DNA of 54,641 nucleotides, taken from the NCBI RefSeq assembly GCF_000499385.1, contig NW_013652695.1, positions 1 through 54,641 on the forward strand, in the 5' to 3' direction. The DNA is from Eimeria necatrix (Eukaryota; Apicomplexa; Conoidasida; Eucoccidiorida; Eimeriidae). Shown here one piece after another: positions 10,001 through 23,831 of the stretch (its first letter is position 1; every line of letters begins with the position of its first letter). The position numbers and the translations under genes are program-made. Under the pieces are notes generated by a model that did not search any database, was not told the DNA's origin, and was given only the letters and a program-made list of their open reading frames with translations.

Positions 10001-13000
10001 AGCACATATAAAGAAAAGCAGATAATGCGCTACTGCATCTCTGGAAGCAGTAAAAGGAGAGAAGAGAGCGATCGAGAAAGAAACAAGCAGAGCCTAAGAC
10101 AAAAATAGGGAAGCAGCCAGAGCCGCGAAGACATTGGCAAAGAGACAGGCAAAGGAGAAAACAGGAAAGATGAGACATGAACAGAAGCAAAAAAAGGGAA
10201 GCTAGTATTACCGTGCATGATTGGAATTGCTCTTGTTTAACGATCGCTTAACGGGAGAAGATTCATATAGGGAGAGGTGGAGAGATGGGGATACAAGCAG
10301 AAAGATAAACCTATTTGTCGTTCGCTGCTAATTTTTTCGTCTTTGCTTAGGTGCATGCTGTGTAGCGTCTAGCACCATCACTATAAGGCTTTACCGAGAG
10401 TGCGTCTCACCGGCTAAGAGGGTTCTGCGCTTGCGTAGCGGGCTAGCTGTGGCATGTTTTTCTCCTAGTGAGCTAGTTTGCTGGTTAACCGCGGACACAG
10501 CTTAGCTAGAAAGATTTGTATTCAGCAGTTATTTGAAACGAGTTACACATTTCGAGTAAATGATTCAACAGAGCAGTTGTAGAGATACGAGCGAACACAG
10601 CGAGCTTCCCAACAGGGTCTCGCATGCTCGTACATGCCGAAAACGGGGTCTACTCCCGCGAGTAGTGTAATCGTAAGGCACAGCGCAAACTATGCAAACA
10701 CGTGCACGCTAGTGCGGAAAAGTATGTAGCTCAAAAAATTTGGGGAGTAAATGCCGTGCAGACACAAAAACTTAGCTATGCAAAGGCACCTAATGTGCCA
10801 AGCCTCTGTGTGGTAAATGGGAGTCCTAGTGACCACAAGTGCAAGGTATATTCATTTCATTGTGCCTTGTCCAGTCATTGAGGAAACACCCGTGCATGCA
10901 GACATGTTTTGCTTCCTTCGTTTTTGTCTTTGCTGCGAGACGCATCCAAATGCTCTTATGACAGCCTGAATCGCTGTCTACACGCTCGATTTCCACCTAC
11001 CGAAAGCGATGTTAGCAGCCTTTTCGGCGACTCCCCAGTCCCTCCCAGTTTGCAGAAATCCTTAACAAAGAAGAGCGCTTCTAGGGCGCAGCTCCAAATG
11101 TGCTGCAGATTTTGGCGTAGGCTTTATGTGTACCCCGCAGGGGGGCTGAGGCTGTGTCAGACATATGCCGAAACGACTCCGCCAATGTGCACTAAGAGTT
11201 TACGTACAGAAGCCGATACGCACAGGCAGATCGTGAAAGCATCAAACAGTCCGCTTTCAGACTTGCACCTCAAGTTGATAGGCCTGAAGTACAGAGCTTC
11301 GTTAGGTTTGAGCTTTCCTGGCACGAGGCTCTGATGCTATTTCACCAGCTGGAGCGTGCTATGAAGTGCGCTTTCCTACAAATAGCCAATAGACAGAGAA
11401 GAGAGAAAAGGAGTTTTTCAAGGCTCTCAGCGTATGGTCTTTTCAAAAATTCCCCACTTCTGAAAGCCATAGAACTAAAGTTTGACTGCTGCACAGCAAT
11501 CTCGAATCAACTGGGACGAGTGGCTGGCATGAGGCAGGCGTCGCCATCAGCAGGTGAAAATAAAGCTACCAACTGTAAGCCTATGCATATAGCTGACTCT
11601 GGAGAGCCATCGTACTCAGCTTGCCACAGCTCACTTATTTTCTAAGGTAAGTGCACTTGCCGCTCAATATATAGAATATATAGAATAGGATAGAAAAGAA
11701 GCGTCTGAACACAGCTAGCTAAGTAGCTAGCTAGCCACGAATCCAGCTACAGGTGAAATGGTGTAATTGACGCCGAAGAGAAATATAAAGAGAAGAAGCG
11801 TTGCCTGCACTAAACGACCAAGAAAGATTTTGCGGTACACGGGATACTAATGGAGGGAAAACACGCACATCATCGGATGGTTCAAACACACGTCTATCAA
11901 AAAAGTGTCACTATGACGCACACAATATCAACATAGATGCAATTCAATGTGTGGGAAGCGATTTTCGCAGTGCCGTCTCCAGCTTGATTAGCTTCAACAG
12001 GATACATCCTGAAGGACTCTTCGGAGCAACAAGAAAGCCCACAAGTTGGAGAACGCAAGATGCCTTCAGTGCAGGAATGCTCCTTCGTTGAGACGCGACC
12101 GCGACGCCGTTCTGATGCGCGCGCCCAAAAGGCATTTGGTGCTAAAATACTCCTTTAAAGCTGGACCACAGCTCCGGCGGCGCTTTCTGTTAAGTTGGCT
12201 CTACCGTCCTCTCTATGCCCGTCTGTTCTGTGTGCTTGCTTGCTCACGTTTATATCTCTTCTTCTCTGTGTTTTTGCGTTCTCCGTAAGTCAAATATCTT
12301 TCTTTCCCAGCTACTTGCCTACACATTTTCAGTCTTCCTGCCCTTCTCTACCTTCTCCCTCACTCTCCATCGTCCACCTGATCCCCATCTATTATTCCTC
12401 TCTTCTGCAACGTGGATGCACTGTCACCTCACGAACCCATTGCAGCATATCTCCCCTGTCACGTGTATGGTGGTTCCTCGCTCGCTGCTCTACTAATCTC
12501 GTCCTGTATAGTTCTTCAACAAAAGCCCATTTCTATCAAAATATATGAAGCGTTTTGTGAAATGCGACACAAAATTGCCACATGCAGTACCAGTAGCAAA
12601 ACAGCACATCCCCTAGGAACTTTATTACTCATCGAGTTCTAAAGCAAATTTTGCTTTCAACGGGTATATCTGGAGCGAAACCAACCAACAATGCGCTCCG
12701 TAAAACCCGTCGGTTGCTGCTGCTGCTGCTGTGCAGCAGCCGCAGAGGCGACGTCCACTGGCCCTGCATAAAACCCGCCACACGCAAAATATGCGCAAGT
12801 GTTGCAAACACAAAAAACGTTGTCCCTATGATTTGTGCTGCTTTCCAAGTTCAGCAGAAAGCCATATAAACAACAACTACACGAGCAGCTGTAGCAACGG
12901 AAGTAGCAACAGCACGGGAGATAGCAGCAGCAGCGCCCTGGGCAGTTGCCACACCGTGATGGCGACGGCACCATGCAGCGTGCAGCTACACCTGCTTCGT

Positions 13001-13158
13001 GCCGATGCTCGTTATGCTGGTACAACTGCGCATGAGAAACTGACCATGGCTCGTAAGGGTTTGAATTTTGCTGAATAGTTGCATGGCACCGCCAACAACT
13101 GCAAACAGCAAAGCAAGAGGGGAAAGTGGAATTAGTCCCCAGCAATAGGAATAAGGAA
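10001..13158. other. Intergenic, no gene firmly supported
   Basis: Holds the 3' flank of the upstream gene and the 3' flank of the convergent gene at 13159. Short open frames at 10909-11334, 11334-11645 (+) and a Ser/Asn-rich frame at 12731-13078 (+) lack recognisable domains, convincing splice partners or gene-like composition throughout. Pyrimidine-rich plus-strand DNA at 12195-12500 and GCTA repeats near 11715-11735 are the only structured pieces. Confidence 0.5.
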
Positions 13159-16100
13159 TTAATAAATTGTGAGGGCTGCAACAGAAACAGCAGCTGCAGG
13201 TGGAACTGCTGTCGTTAGTTCCTTGCGACCATTCATCTCAGCTGTCTCAGAATTGGAAGCAACACGCATTCGAAGGACGACAGCGGAGAAGGAAGCCGCA
13301 AACACTGTCCGGCAAGTGTCCTTTCGACACCCTAGGAAGACGACAGCATGAGGCAAACTCATGCCTATAAGGCATGAAGATAAACAACTAAGCGTCTTTC
13401 TGGAATCGAAAAAGATGGACAGGAAGCATGGAGAGGGGTTCTCCCTTTGGGAAAACACAAAATTGGACAGAGCCAGGGATCCACAAGAGCAGCCCGGAAA
13501 ATACCTTTCAAAGACTCAGTCTTCAGACTGCACGAGCGAAGCCCCCTATAAATGTCAATAAGCAGCTGCTGCGCCTCTGGAGAGCTGGTTGCTGCTTTGG
13601 CGGCCTCAGCAGCAGCTGTTGCTGCCTGTGGAGTGCTGCCGCACACACTGGAAGCTACTGCTCTCGCTGCGTTGGTCAGCCTCAGCTGTTGCTTTGAAGC
13701 CTCCAAAAGAAACAGATGACACTGCAACAAGACTAGCACCTGCAAAGCACAAGCAGCAAGCTATATTGTCCCAAGTAGCAGCAAGAGCATAGCGCGCGCA
13801 GCGGGAGCACTACCACTTTTGGCTGCTGTACAGCGCGCTGCATCATAAACTTGTTTTTGTCACGCAGTAGTAGGTATTTCTCCAAGTGCCCAGAAAACGA
13901 TTGGGTGAACTAAGCAAAGCCAATGCCGGCTGTGGGAAGGGTAGAAGGTGCAACTGCTACGGTTACAACCTGACCTGCTCCGCACTTAGAGCCGCTACTG
14001 CGTTTGCTGTCGTCTTCTCGCCGCTTCGGCGAATGAAGAAGGCGGTCGAAGACTCATACAGGCTTGCAAGAAGAGCATAAAAGCCCCAACGAGCCTGAAG
14101 CATACAGTAGCAACAACGAAAACTGTTGAGCTGTCTGCAACGACAAGGTAACAGCTGAGGTTACACCGTCCCCAGCAGCAGCAACGGAAACTGCAGCAGC
14201 ACTTGCTACAGCTGCTGTGCCAGAAACCCTTCTGTTCTTGTTGACACCAAGAGGTGGCAAAGGGCACGATTCGTGAAATATGCAGCACAGTGCAGCGGCA
14301 CTGCAAGATCAGCCGCACCATCGGCACGGTTGCAAAAATGCAGGACCTGCTGATTGCTCAAGGCGGGATCTTGCAGGCAACGCGCGAGTATTGCAACGGC
14401 AAGGACCAAACTATCAGAATGCCTCTTCACTATCGCCGGTGCGTCCTCCTGGGGGCACGCCTGTTGCTGTGAATAGTTCACTTCTGATGCTGGCGCAGCG
14501 GATCCAGATACGATAGCCTGCGCGGTACCCTGCAGCATTAAAATTGTCTCGCCGAGGACCCTCAGGAGCTCCGGGTAGCAGTTAAACGAGTTCATAGTTG
14601 CTGCTGCTGCGTCTGTGGCACTTGCACTTGCACCCGGCCGTGTTTTTGCCTCTGAGCTGGCGTTGCTTTCGTCAAGCTGCAGCAGCACAACAGCGCCAGT
14701 AATAGCAGCAACACAGCTTAACCAAAAGTCACCCTTCAGCAGTCTCTTTGGCAAGGAGTGGACTGCACTTTCTGTCACCTGCGTAACAGCTTTGCCAGCA
14801 ACAGCAACAGCAGGAAACACAAGGCCATCATCGCAACAGGAGATGCTCCAGGCCTATACATATTGGCTTACTGACAAGGTGGCAGAAACTGCCCTGAAAG
14901 TTGTATACACGATAGCTTCCTGCAAAGCCACACGCTGGTCTAAATTCTGCTGCTGCTGACGCTGCGCAAGCTGTATTTCGAGCAGAAGGTCGTCGAGAAG
15001 TGCCTTTACCGCAGCAAAAGCAGCAGAAGGAAGCTGGAGTTGTTTTTTGAGGGAGCTAGAGCAGAGAGCGTCGGCGAGAGAGGCCAGTGTAGATAATCTG
15101 CTGTTGCTGCTGAGGCTGGCATTGCAGTGCTGGTGCCGTTTAATTCTCTGATCCACTGCCAGTAGCACAGCATCAACAAACATGCCCAGGTTAACAGCCG
15201 GCTGCAACCGCTGCTGCTGCCCCTGCATGTAAGGCATCTCCACGAGCCGCACCACGTGCTGCAGGAGCAATACTAGCTGCTGCAGATCGCACGCAGGCAG
15301 TACTTCTCGAACGACTCTCTGCAAAAACTTACTCAACTGCTGCTGTCCCTGAACGCCAGCGAGCAGCAGCAGCTGGTGCAGCAGCCTCAGTAGCGCTGCT
15401 TCTGAGTCAGTCGTTCTTCTAACCTCCGAGCCTGCCGCTCTTCCCGGAGATGCTGCTCCAGCTGCTGGTTTTAATCCCGCCTCTGCTGCGTCGTTGGCCG
15501 CTTTTGAGCGAAAGTTGAAGGGAGATGATGGCGCTGGACGAGGCAGCTCACATTCAGGGTTTTCCGAATGTGTCTCGTGCTGCTGCCGCTGTTGCTGCGC
15601 CTGTACTTCATGCCAGATTTCAAAAAAAGTTTGCTGTAGCATTGCCGTAGCAGCAGGGGTTTTGCCGTCATCTAGCTGATGTGCTTCTTGCTGCTGTTTC
15701 TGCTGTTCTAGTCCCACTGTAGAACTAGGAAAAAGTTCAGCCGCCGGCTTTGCAGCTTCCTCAGCAGCCAAATCACTGCTTGCGTCTGTTTCGGACTTGG
15801 CAGTTGCTGCTCCTGTTCGTGTGTCTGCATTTATTAAACAGACTCGTCGCTCACGAAGCAGCGAAAGCGCTGCTGCTGCTGGTTCCAGTTGGTCAATCGA
15901 AGCCACTAACGAGTGTTCTTTATTTTCATGTTGCTGATGCTGCAGCAGTTTGGATAAGGCGGTGTAGACAGCTGACTCTACGCTGGGAAGCAACCGCCAA
16001 AATACCTGCTGCTGCTGCTGCTTCAAACACAAGGCAGCAGCCACATCGCACCAAGCAGCAAGATGACCCTGCTGCACTTTTAAAGATGGCTCACTGTTCA

Positions 16101-17136
16101 AAGGGTGCTTCGCAGCAGCAGCGGCATGAAGGAGAAAATCTGCTGCTGCGTCGTACACCTCCTCTGAAGGGGGGAAGGCAGCACAGGAACGCAGCAGCGC
16201 CGCAGTGAGCGCAACTTGAGCGCTGCTGCTGCTGCTGCTGCAGCCATTGTTTTGGGTTTCTTTGTAAGATTTGAGGCGCTGTGCTGTCGTCTGCTGCAGC
16301 AGTTGCTGCAGCGATTCGTCAGAGGCTTTCAGCAAGGCTTTTGCCAGCTGAGAATCCCGCAGCAGCAGAGGCTGCTGCTGCAGCAACGGCCTGAGCACGA
16401 GCACCGCAGTCTGCAGGGCCAGCTGTCGCTTCTTCTGCGCTTGTTGCGGCAGCAGCAACAGTTGCTGCTTAATCTGACACTGCTGCTGTCTCCCTCCTAC
16501 AATGAAAGTGTTCGGCTCGAGCAGCAAGGCCATGTCCAACAGCATCTCTGCTGCTCTGTTGTCCTCATTATTCTGTTTCTGCTCGCGCGATTGCTGCTCT
16601 TGCTGGTAACCTTGGTCAAAAGAAAGCTGCTGTTGCGCCTGCTGCTCGATCTGCTTCTCTGCTGCAGCATAAAAAGCCTCCGCCAGAGGCACCACCAAGG
16701 ACAACGGCAGCAGCTCCTGCTGCATCGCTTGCAGAGCAGCATTCATGCACGCAGCAGGTGCAATAGATAATGTTTCCTTTATTATCGTGAGGGACGACGG
16801 AGTCCCCGCTGCTGCGCCGACCTGATGCTGCAGCTGCTGTTGCCATTGCTGTTGCAGCTGTTGGCGCTGGAACCTTTGACAGGCCGTGATAAACTGGCCT
16901 ACTGCGCTTTCAACGGATTCAGTCGAAACGGAAGGTATCCTGTGGTCACTCCGCCGCAGAGGCTGCTGCTGCTGCTGGTGCTGCTGCTGCTGGAGCTGCT
17001 GCTGGGTGTCCCAAGGAACAGGAACAGAGCTGGAAATGCTTCTCTGATAATTAACTCCAGGCAGTGTACACTGCTGCTTTCTAACAGTAATGTTGCTGCG
17101 GCTGCAGAAGCCGCTGCGGGCACGAAACGCCAGCAT
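13159..17136 (-). CDS. Gln/Ala-rich helical protein, probably organelle-targeted (five exons)
   Basis: Five exons join in phase on the minus strand: 17136-14872, 14778-14210, 14134-13975, 13700-13505 and 13241-13159 (stop TAA). The large first exon encodes about 755 residues. Its start (MLAFRARSGFCSRSNITVRK) is rich in Arg and Ser with almost no acidic residues, as in a mitochondrial presequence; a hydrophobic signal peptide is absent. The body consists of leucine-rich amphipathic helices interrupted by Gln and Ala runs, such as LLRLLHQLLLLAGVQGQQQL and LQQLVLLLQHVVRLVE. Such alpha-solenoids are common in apicomplexan mitochondrial RNA-binding proteins (RAP and OPR families), but I could not see a RAP domain near the C-terminus, so the family is open. 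The short last exon is the least certain because a Gln/Ala-coding acceptor lies inside it. Confidence 0.65.
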
Positions 17137-20100
17137 TTTGGCGGTATGTCTTCACCATGCCGCGTTATTGCGACTGCTGCTGCTGTCGTTGTAGCTACAA
17201 CTGGAGCGCATCTTCACAAATGCACAGAAAAAACCTTTCTTCTGCTTACTCTTGCCGTTTCCATACCAAGACGTCTACTGTTGCTGAAGGTACCTGATGG
17301 CGTGGGGCCCCTGCTAGTGGGAGAGGGCCCCGAAGAAGACTCGTAGGGCAAAAGGTGACGATGGAAGGACATTCCGCAACGTCAAAATGGCAACAAAACC
17401 AAAAGTACTGCCTGAACAGTTAACCTTGCGTTTTGTACCACTAAATTTTGCTAGTCTAGAGGTGTTGGCAAGTGTATGGTTGGGGATCCTGGTGTACCAT
17501 AATCGAAGTGGTAATGAAGGGTTCTACGGAGCTGGCCTACCCTTCATGTAATTTGGGAGCAAATTTCTTCTCACACAGTTAATTACATTATAGCTAGTAG
17601 AAAGTCGAAATAACCAAGCTCAACTGCCCCTGCGCAACCTGTGTTGGGAACTACGGCTCGGAAGGTGACCATCGATTTCCGCATGCACGTGGGATAGTCA
17701 GCCTCGCTTGAATTATTTCTTGCCTAATTCGGTAGATAACCAAGTCCGTAGATAAAGGGCAAAAATAAATTGAGCTCCTGTTATCTTTGGGTCTGAATAC
17801 CCAATTAGTGTACACAAACTGCTGTGTTTCAAAAACGAGACAGGAGCAGCATTGCTCCACCGGCTCATTAACACTGTGTATGGCTGCAGCTCTGCAGTGT
17901 TTGATGTAAGGCGCAAGATGTTTCTCGGGGAAAGCGAATAGAACATGAGCACACAACTGAGCACGTCTTCTCCTTCTAGCCGCCGAAATGAGTTCAATGA
18001 GACACCTAGGAACGTTCAGGGCATCCATCCGCACCGCTAATTCTGCACGGGCTGATGAACAGGTACATCTTGAAATCTCCTTTGGGGTTTCTGATGCTTA
18101 ATGTGAGACCTCCAGACCACAGCTAACAGTTGTTGCATCTGCGTGAACCGGTTGATGGTCAAAACAAACTTTTGACCTGTGCGCGAAGATGATCTTCAAG
18201 CTGAAATTTCGTGCAGCTAACTTGATTATCACCTATTATCCCATGGTTCAAGAGGACTTTTAAGTGAAGTATAGCATTACCAGTCGAGGCAGACACCGAC
18301 TGCTGCATAAGCACTGAAAATGCGACTACCAGCGATGCGGGTCCGATGCGGGTCACCTCACAAGCAACTGGCTGGATAGCCATTCAAGCAGCTTCAGTTT
18401 TCTTTATTGGCATGCCATTCAGATCCGTATCATGCGCTATGAGAGGTGGTGCAAAGCAACACTAAAACCGAGTAGGTAGCTTGTACGCAACCTGCTGAAC
18501 TAATTGGCAGCGTGCTTCTCCGCATGGGCTCCGAAGCATTGGCACCCTGCTGCCGAAAAAGCAAACGAAGTTAACTAGGCAGTGGCAGTGGACCAAGCGC
18601 GTATCCGAGGAAAAGGGCGGCAACCCCTTGTCTGAGGAGATGACGCCTCTTTCAAGCTCCTTGCACACTCCCACCCAGCAGTAATGACATGCAAGCGCTC
18701 TCTGTGGCAAAGGAATCGGGGAAAAAGAATTCAGAACGCTGAATTCTTGATTCACAAAAGCCAGCTGCCTTTATTTCTAAACTGTTCGCCTCTCCAGCCG
18801 GCGGTCCGGCCGAGAAACGCTAGCATTTCCACTGGTTCAGTCCGCAGTGCTGCAACTTGTGCAATTCCGCATTTTTTTCTATCTACCAGATATACCAGAA
18901 AACTACTAACTATTCTATCAAACATAAGATCCTGTGAAAGCATTTAAGAGTTTGCTGTTGGAATAACTCATTGGTCCCTGTAAGTGTTGCAAGTTGCGGC
19001 GGCGCTGGGCACCTTGTATCTGACGAATCGTGGAATGCACAGTTACGCAGTCAACGCTTTGAACAGAGCATACCCAAAAGCGCACAAGTTTCACTCCTGA
19101 CGAAGGTGAAAGGCGATAGGACGGCCACCCCTGGGCTTGCTGCTACCATTTCTAAGGTACTCCAAGTGAAGGTACCACCAGCTCCCCTGTAGTCTCAATG
19201 AGCTACTTTACACTTTCAACATTAAGGGTATGTAAATGGCTCTCATACCCCTTTTGGGCATCGACGGCTCAGTACTTCACGTGCTTTATTCGGTGCATGT
19301 TTGCTATGCAGTATTCGTCCTAAGCCAACCTCACCGCTTACATTAAGCATGCCCTAGTCAAAACTTGGAAAGCAGACTCGGGCGGCAGAATTCGATGTGA
19401 GGCAATAGCAAAAAGGTGGAGCTGCATTTGGGCTAACTTTGGTATCAGGCCAATTGAATCACGGTTCGCGCTGTCCCAGCCGGTGTTACAAAACAAATTT
19501 AGCTGAACTGGGTTTTGGGAGTCCAAAAATCAGGAAAAGCTCCAAAAGTTTCTTTGGAAAGGATTGATAATGTGCCATGAACGGTGCTCAGATTAAGTTG
19601 AACCGCATGACACAGACTGGATAGGATGGACATACTTACTGCATGAAATTGTTAAACGTATATGAGGCACGAATGAAGCGAAACCGCTCAGCACATAAGT
19701 ATTTGCTGGTTAACGTCGTACGATCCTAGCCATGGAATACTCTTACTTTGTAAGAACGGGCGCACCGTGCCACAGTTGATGCAAGTTGCCTGCACCCTCA
19801 CTTCCCATGCTGGATAGAAAAAGATGCAAACAAACAAAGTAGAAATTTGCCTGTAGTGGGCACGGTGGATAATATGGCTGATCGTTGGTACATGCACTCT
19901 TGGCCCAAATAACGGTAAAGCACCACCGCCAGCTTATAACTGCAGGCACAAATCTGCGCCCCGGTCTGTGCGCTTCTGGCAGCGCACAATGCAGTGCATT
20001 ACCAGCAATGCGTGCTCAAATGCCTCTGCTTCACTTTCAGTCATCAATTTTGCATAGTTATGCCCAGTCGATGCCTTGGAGTATCCATGTGAAGACGTTT

Positions 20101-23100
20101 TGCTCAACATCAGTTCTGTTCCGTAGCATCCAGTAGCGCTTTGCGCTGAGCCAGTTTTTCAACAAAACAAACTGCTGCCAATGCATTGGCATCTTTATCA
20201 TGCAAATGCTGTCGAAACTCCGCCAACCAAGTCAAAACGAAGGAAATCATCAGCGTCAAAATCAGCGTGTCCCTGTACCTGTCTCCTTGGAGAACGCAGA
20301 CACACTTAAATGGACAATCCGTTGTATGAGCTCAAAACCGTCCGGCAATGCGGCCACACAAGACTTCACTCCTGCTACAGCATCGTCCAATAGTCTCCCC
20401 ATGGAAGGACCGTTGTATAACTGACAGATTAGCCACTGGCCCAACGCAGCTCCACAACCTTCACTGGCTATTAAAATACTCAGTTCAACACCAACAAAGA
20501 AAATCCACAGAGTAAGCAGTGTGCATTTGGTTGTGTTCCTCGACCATCCATGTTGAAGCTCCGCTGTCGCTTCTCTTGTGTGCAATTCCACGGCTTTCAG
20601 ATGGTGCTGCCGAGGAGCCAGATTGAGAACGTCAGATTACTGTTATGCCATTAACAGGAAAATGCCATTTTACAGTTTCACTGCACGACTGGATTCGACG
20701 CACAGGGAACCCGCTGGTGACAGTCCGCCATGTGATCTGTCAGAAAAACTGTCGCGTCCTGCCTAGGCAGAAGAAACACACTGCCTGAAGATGCCGAAGC
20801 CAAAGTTCCAACAGGATTTCACGTAACTTGAATAAACCAGAAAATGCAGCAATTTGTTTGCAGGCACGTGATACGGCTCCCTTATTTAAAACAGAGACAA
20901 CCAGCCTGAAATCAAAAACGAACTTAGGCGACGGGCAAGAGATACGCATAGCAAGCCAATCAACAAAGTAAAGGCTAGACTTGTATCCCACTTTCAAGCT
21001 GTTTATCTGAAAGCTTGTAGCGACGTCTCACATAGCGCCTCAAACGCAGGGCACTGTGCAGAGAGAAGTGCGCATTGCACACCGCCGCCAGGGACGTCAA
21101 GAACATGCATCCAACCATTCAGACGTCCATTGTACCAACAGAATGCCAAATATGCCAGTGTTGCTATTTACGGAGCACGTACTTGCTACAATTTGAAGAT
21201 GTTGCCCGAGTTGCAGTTCACCAGCTCACCAGCTCAGACTCAGCAGCCCTGGTCAGTCCTCCAAATGCGAATTACCGACACCGACGCACTTGATTCCGGC
21301 ACTGCTACAGTTTGCGTTGGAAGATACTTTATAATGGGTGAAAAGTGGGCAAAATCGCAAGAATTATCCTCCCGCCGCACAGCGAAAGCGGCCTGGGTAA
21401 AACAGTCATAAGCATACGGTGCAAGCAGCCTGCTGCAGACATACTGCTAGCACGACGGCGGTAGGCTTCAGCTATTGAATGACACTTACAGGCTTGAATC
21501 GCAGGCAATTTTTTGCGTATGAACAAGAGCTCACTCAAGGACAAAGAGGGCTTATCTGCCGAATGCAATACGGATATCCTTAACTCCTGAGTATGTAATC
21601 CCTGTAGCGTGCGCACAGAAAACCAAGCACTGCACAGCACTGCTTGGCAGTTCTGGCTCCATTTTGATTGGCATGCCAGCCAATCTTGAGCCTCGGCGTT
21701 CTTTCAGGTTACTTAGCTCTTTCTGAACAAGAAGACCTCTCCCACAGGCCCTGTGTGGAAGCAACTAAATGCATTCGCGAGGGAGCCCAGACGTCCCGTC
21801 ACCATGATCCACTGCATACCAGAAGTGCACTGGTCGTAGAATTGCTGTTGAATGCCATAGCAATCCACACCATCTGCAGCTTTCACGTACTTCCTGCAGA
21901 TTGTGAAGCTCGTCTGCTGCTAGGTCTAACTTTGGGCAGAGGAGAGTGTGTAGCAGTCAACAGGGAACGCTTCCAGTAGCATGTACCATGCGAAACTGTT
22001 TGACAATGAACCTGCAAGCGGCACATGGCATGGCAGTAGCTGACTGTTGCTACCACTCTGGCAAATTGCGGAGCTACCTCCCGAGTCTGCTTGCTGGCAT
22101 TGCTCTGCACTAGCGTATTCCAAGTCGTCGTAATAACCAGCGAATTACGTATTCGAAAGGAGGGTCTGCATGCCCAAACACGTTGTGGAGCACTGAACGT
22201 ACAGCCTGTGCAGATGACAACACTAGCACTTCCAATATCACCTTGAACCCCGCAAGCAAACCAAAGAGGCTTTCATGGCAAAAGCTTTCAACACGAACTG
22301 TCCCTGAATACTACAAGGAGGGAATTACAGATGAGCACAGCAGTAAATTCGTCGCTTTACCGACAGCGCTGCACATCATCAACCCGGGAAGCAGTCAAAT
22401 TCAAGGTGCAGCAAATTTAGAAAAAAACGCCCGCAAAATGCAGTGTCACACTGCAAACGCCATTCCAGCTCCGCCGAATCATGGAGTGTCGCACCCTGCA
22501 GGCCACATGCCGTGGATTATCTTGCTAGAGACGATTTTTTCCATCCTACTGTGCATCATAAAGCGCATATAACGCACTTTCTGAGGCTGTACGCGGTAGC
22601 CATATATTGTCATTTGCCCATAAAAAAGCGCCAGAGAGTAAGTTTCCGCGAAGCACGGCAGCAACGCGGGAAGCAGTCAAACTAAAAATGCAACTAATTC
22701 AGAAAAAATGCCCGCACAACGCAGTGTCATACTGCAGACGCCATTGCAGCTCCGCCGAATCATGGAATGTCGCACCCTGCAGGCCACATGCCGTGGATTA
22801 TCTTGCTAGAGAGGCGAATTTTTCCATCCTACGGTGCATCATAAAGCGCATATAACGCACTTTCTGAGGCTGTACGCGGCAGCCATACTGTCATTTGCCC
22901 ATAAAAAAGCGTCAGAGGGTAAGTTTCCGCGTGCCGCATGCCAGCGGGCAAAGCGAAATACATGCGCTGACATACGGGCAGCCTTCACGAGTTTGAACAC
23001 ACCTAAAACTATTTCGAGTAATGACACGTGAAGAGACCACATGAAAACGCAGAGAATCGATTTCCGGCGAGGTTGTTAAAAAGTCCACTCGCGGCCATCA

Positions 23101-23462
23101 AGGCGCTCCAGACTGGCTGAGTCTCAGCTGAATTGCTTCAAGTCTAGTAACCCAAAGTAATGATTGTGAAGGGGCCGAATTATGGCCTCCAGTGGCCATT
23201 TGAGTCGTGCTTCACAGATGGCAACGTTGCAGCGCAACTGCAGAAGCGTGGCACGAATATAGCAAGGCAATGAATGAACGCCACCATGAAAGCGCCATGC
23301 GCTGGTCACAGAAATGCAGTGCAGCATTTCCTCCTCCGACAGTCAACTGCTGCGCTCCACGAGTAGAAGCAACGTCGCAACGAGCACTGCCCGTGCTTGC
23401 CGAGCCCACCGCTCCTGCGGGGACCACGATTGGGAAGTAAATCTCGCCCCTGGAAGTTGAAG
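17137..23462. other. Gene-poor, CAG-poor region
   Basis: Over 6 kb with no CAG tracts and only short open frames on both strands. None has a recognisable domain or a chain of phase-compatible exons. Composition is balanced, unlike the flanking CAG-rich genes. A short palindrome built on GAATTC lies at 18725-18748. The tandem duplication at 22385-22931 is described separately. This may be old, decayed mobile-element DNA. Confidence 0.5.
22385..22931. repeat. Tandem duplication of a 265-bp unit
   Basis: Copy 1 (22385-22650) and copy 2 (22667-22931) both begin CGGGAAGCAGTCAAA and end AGTTTCCGCG. They are about 90% alike by eye, with a 16-bp spacer. Differences include an extra GAGGCG-type change near 22810 and substitutions throughout. 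No long shared open frame is conserved, so a non-coding duplication is likely. Confidence 0.85.
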
Positions 23463-23831
23463 CTATTTGCTTACTTCAGGGGCTTTGGGGTCTCCGCTGC
23501 TTGGTGCTTCAGGCTCTTCGGTGCCTTCAGGCTCCTGTGGACCTGCTGCTGCTTTTTGTTTCAGGCTGGAAAGAAATCCCTTATAGTCCACAGTCGCGAA
23601 CAATCCCGACAGAAGAAGAAGAGACATAACCAGTAGCAGAATCGGTCCAGATATGCGTCTCGCAGAAGGAATTGGCACGGGAGCATCTTGCTGGCTGAGC
23701 TGTGCTCCCTCCTGTGCTGGAATTTCACTGGCTTCGGGCAGCGTGCCTACGCTGGGCTCCTGAGGGCCGACCGCCGCTTCAGCGACGCAAATAGTCACTA
23801 AGCACAGGGCAAAGAGCAAATGGCTGTTCAT
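23463..23831 (-). CDS. Small secreted single-pass membrane protein, 122 aa
   Basis: Single-exon open frame. The start at 23831 was chosen because MNSHLLFALCLVTICVAEAA is a good signal peptide; 52 in-frame upstream codons lack it and are probably 5' UTR. Residues 21-58 are acidic/Pro/Gln-rich, residues 61-79 (GPILLLVMSLLLLSGLFA) form a TM segment, and a Lys/Pro/Glu-rich cytosolic tail follows. A GPQEP motif occurs on both sides of the membrane (residues 22-26 and 97-101), suggesting an internal duplication. No family is recognised. It is the only well-supported gene in the surrounding 10-kb gene-poor block. Confidence 0.65.
   Translation of the reverse strand: MNSHLLFALCLVTICVAEAAVGPQEPSVGTLPEASEIPAQEGAQLSQQDAPVPIPSARRISGPILLLVMSLLLLSGLFATVDYKGFLSSLKQKAAAGPQEPEGTEEPEAPSSGDPKAPEVSK

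Noticed and set aside
10909..11645. Two consecutive plus-strand frames of 141 and 103 codons
   Set aside because: No domain, signal or phase-compatible splice partner; length is not exceptional for random sequence of this composition.
12731..13078. Ser/Asn-rich plus-strand frame
   Set aside because: Composition is the expected shadow of an AGC/AAC-rich repeat; it has no supporting exon structure.
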